A stretch of DNA of 42,601 bases from Streptomyces sp. (GTDB lineage: Bacteria > Actinomycetota > Actinomycetes > Streptomycetales > Streptomycetaceae): contig NZ_JAPSKQ010000001.1 of the NCBI RefSeq assembly GCF_031181555.1, positions 48,250 through 90,850 on the forward strand, read 5' to 3'. Below are positions 41,763-42,601 of the stretch, piece after piece. Within the stretch, counting starts at the first letter, position 1, and every line of letters begins with the position of its first letter. The notes beneath the pieces were generated by a model that saw nothing but the letters and a program-made list of their open reading frames with translations, ran no database searches and was not told where the DNA came from. The translations under genes and the position numbers were made by a program.

Positions 41763-41796
41763 CGGCGGCGGGCCCCGGAAGGGGATCCCGCCGCCG
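41763..41796. terminator. Bidirectional terminator hairpin
   Basis: Perfect 10-bp arms cggcggcggg / cccgccgccg with a 14-nt loop, between convergent stops at 41696 and 41825. Confidence 0.75.
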
Positions 41797-41824
41797 TTCC
41801 CGTGACCGGGCGGAAGGCGCCGGG

Positions 41825-42601
<777 letters not shown>

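Overview
The window is very GC-rich actinobacterial DNA, with third codon positions almost always G or C, many GTG starts and many ATGA start/stop overlaps. The gene content (crtYTU/crtB carotenoid genes, an STM4011-STM4015 locus, CbiZ, CsbD, GAF-ANTAR, several SpoIIE-type phosphatases, a LAETG sortase substrate) points to a Streptomyces chromosome, probably an arm or other accessory region. I see no rRNA, tRNA, CRISPR array, insertion sequence or phage module.

Layout. 1-9 kb: the start of a DUF2264 gene that seems to have lost its middle; a GT4 glycosyltransferase coupled to a beta-sandwich protein; a cupin; an epoxide hydrolase downstream of a MarR regulator with a 15-bp palindrome between them; a membrane SpoIIE phosphatase; a single-pass membrane protein; and phosphoglucomutase. 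9.1-15.8 kb (minus strand): a compact seven-gene operon holding the complete STM4011-STM4015 set. It encodes two radical SAM proteins, an alkaline-phosphatase-fold hydrolase, an ATP-grasp protein and two tandem, diverged leucine-rich STM4015 proteins, and ends in a small membrane protein. Members of the locus are named only by Salmonella locus tags and I know of no assigned function. It is the best candidate here for an undescribed system. Divergent from it (16.0-17.7 kb, plus) are a 108-aa protein, a DUF6745-like protein and a 49-aa protein. The intergenic space holds back-to-back promoters of the RecA-independent DNA-damage (RecA-NDp/PafBC) type: one exact match, one near match.

17.8-30 kb: a HATPase regulator and CbiZ, then an aromatic-carotenoid cluster. 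crtY-crtT-crtU read left, and a crtI remnant, crtB and a Rieske oxygenase read right. crtI is reduced to its first about 20 and last about 60 residues by an apparent in-frame deletion that keeps the ATGA coupling to crtB, and no crtE is recognisable. The Rieske protein has an intact cluster motif and an intact D-x2-H-x4-H iron site, suggesting further oxidation of an aromatic carotenoid. An SRPBCC / FAD-oxidoreductase / conserved hypothetical / SDR operon and an MpaB-type oxygenase follow.

30-42.6 kb: mostly stress and signalling genes. They include a small protein with a second DNA-damage-type promoter and probable leaderless start, a membrane-anchored Mrr-type nuclease, CsbD, a GAF-ANTAR regulator, a secreted AMIN-like protein, and two large convergent GAF-PAS-GAF-PP2C phosphatases. 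The region ends with a small conserved protein, a DUF4232 lipoprotein, an EamA transporter behind MocR-like repeats, and the C-terminal part of a sortase-anchored wall protein. Family assignments rest on reading motifs by eye. No database search was possible.
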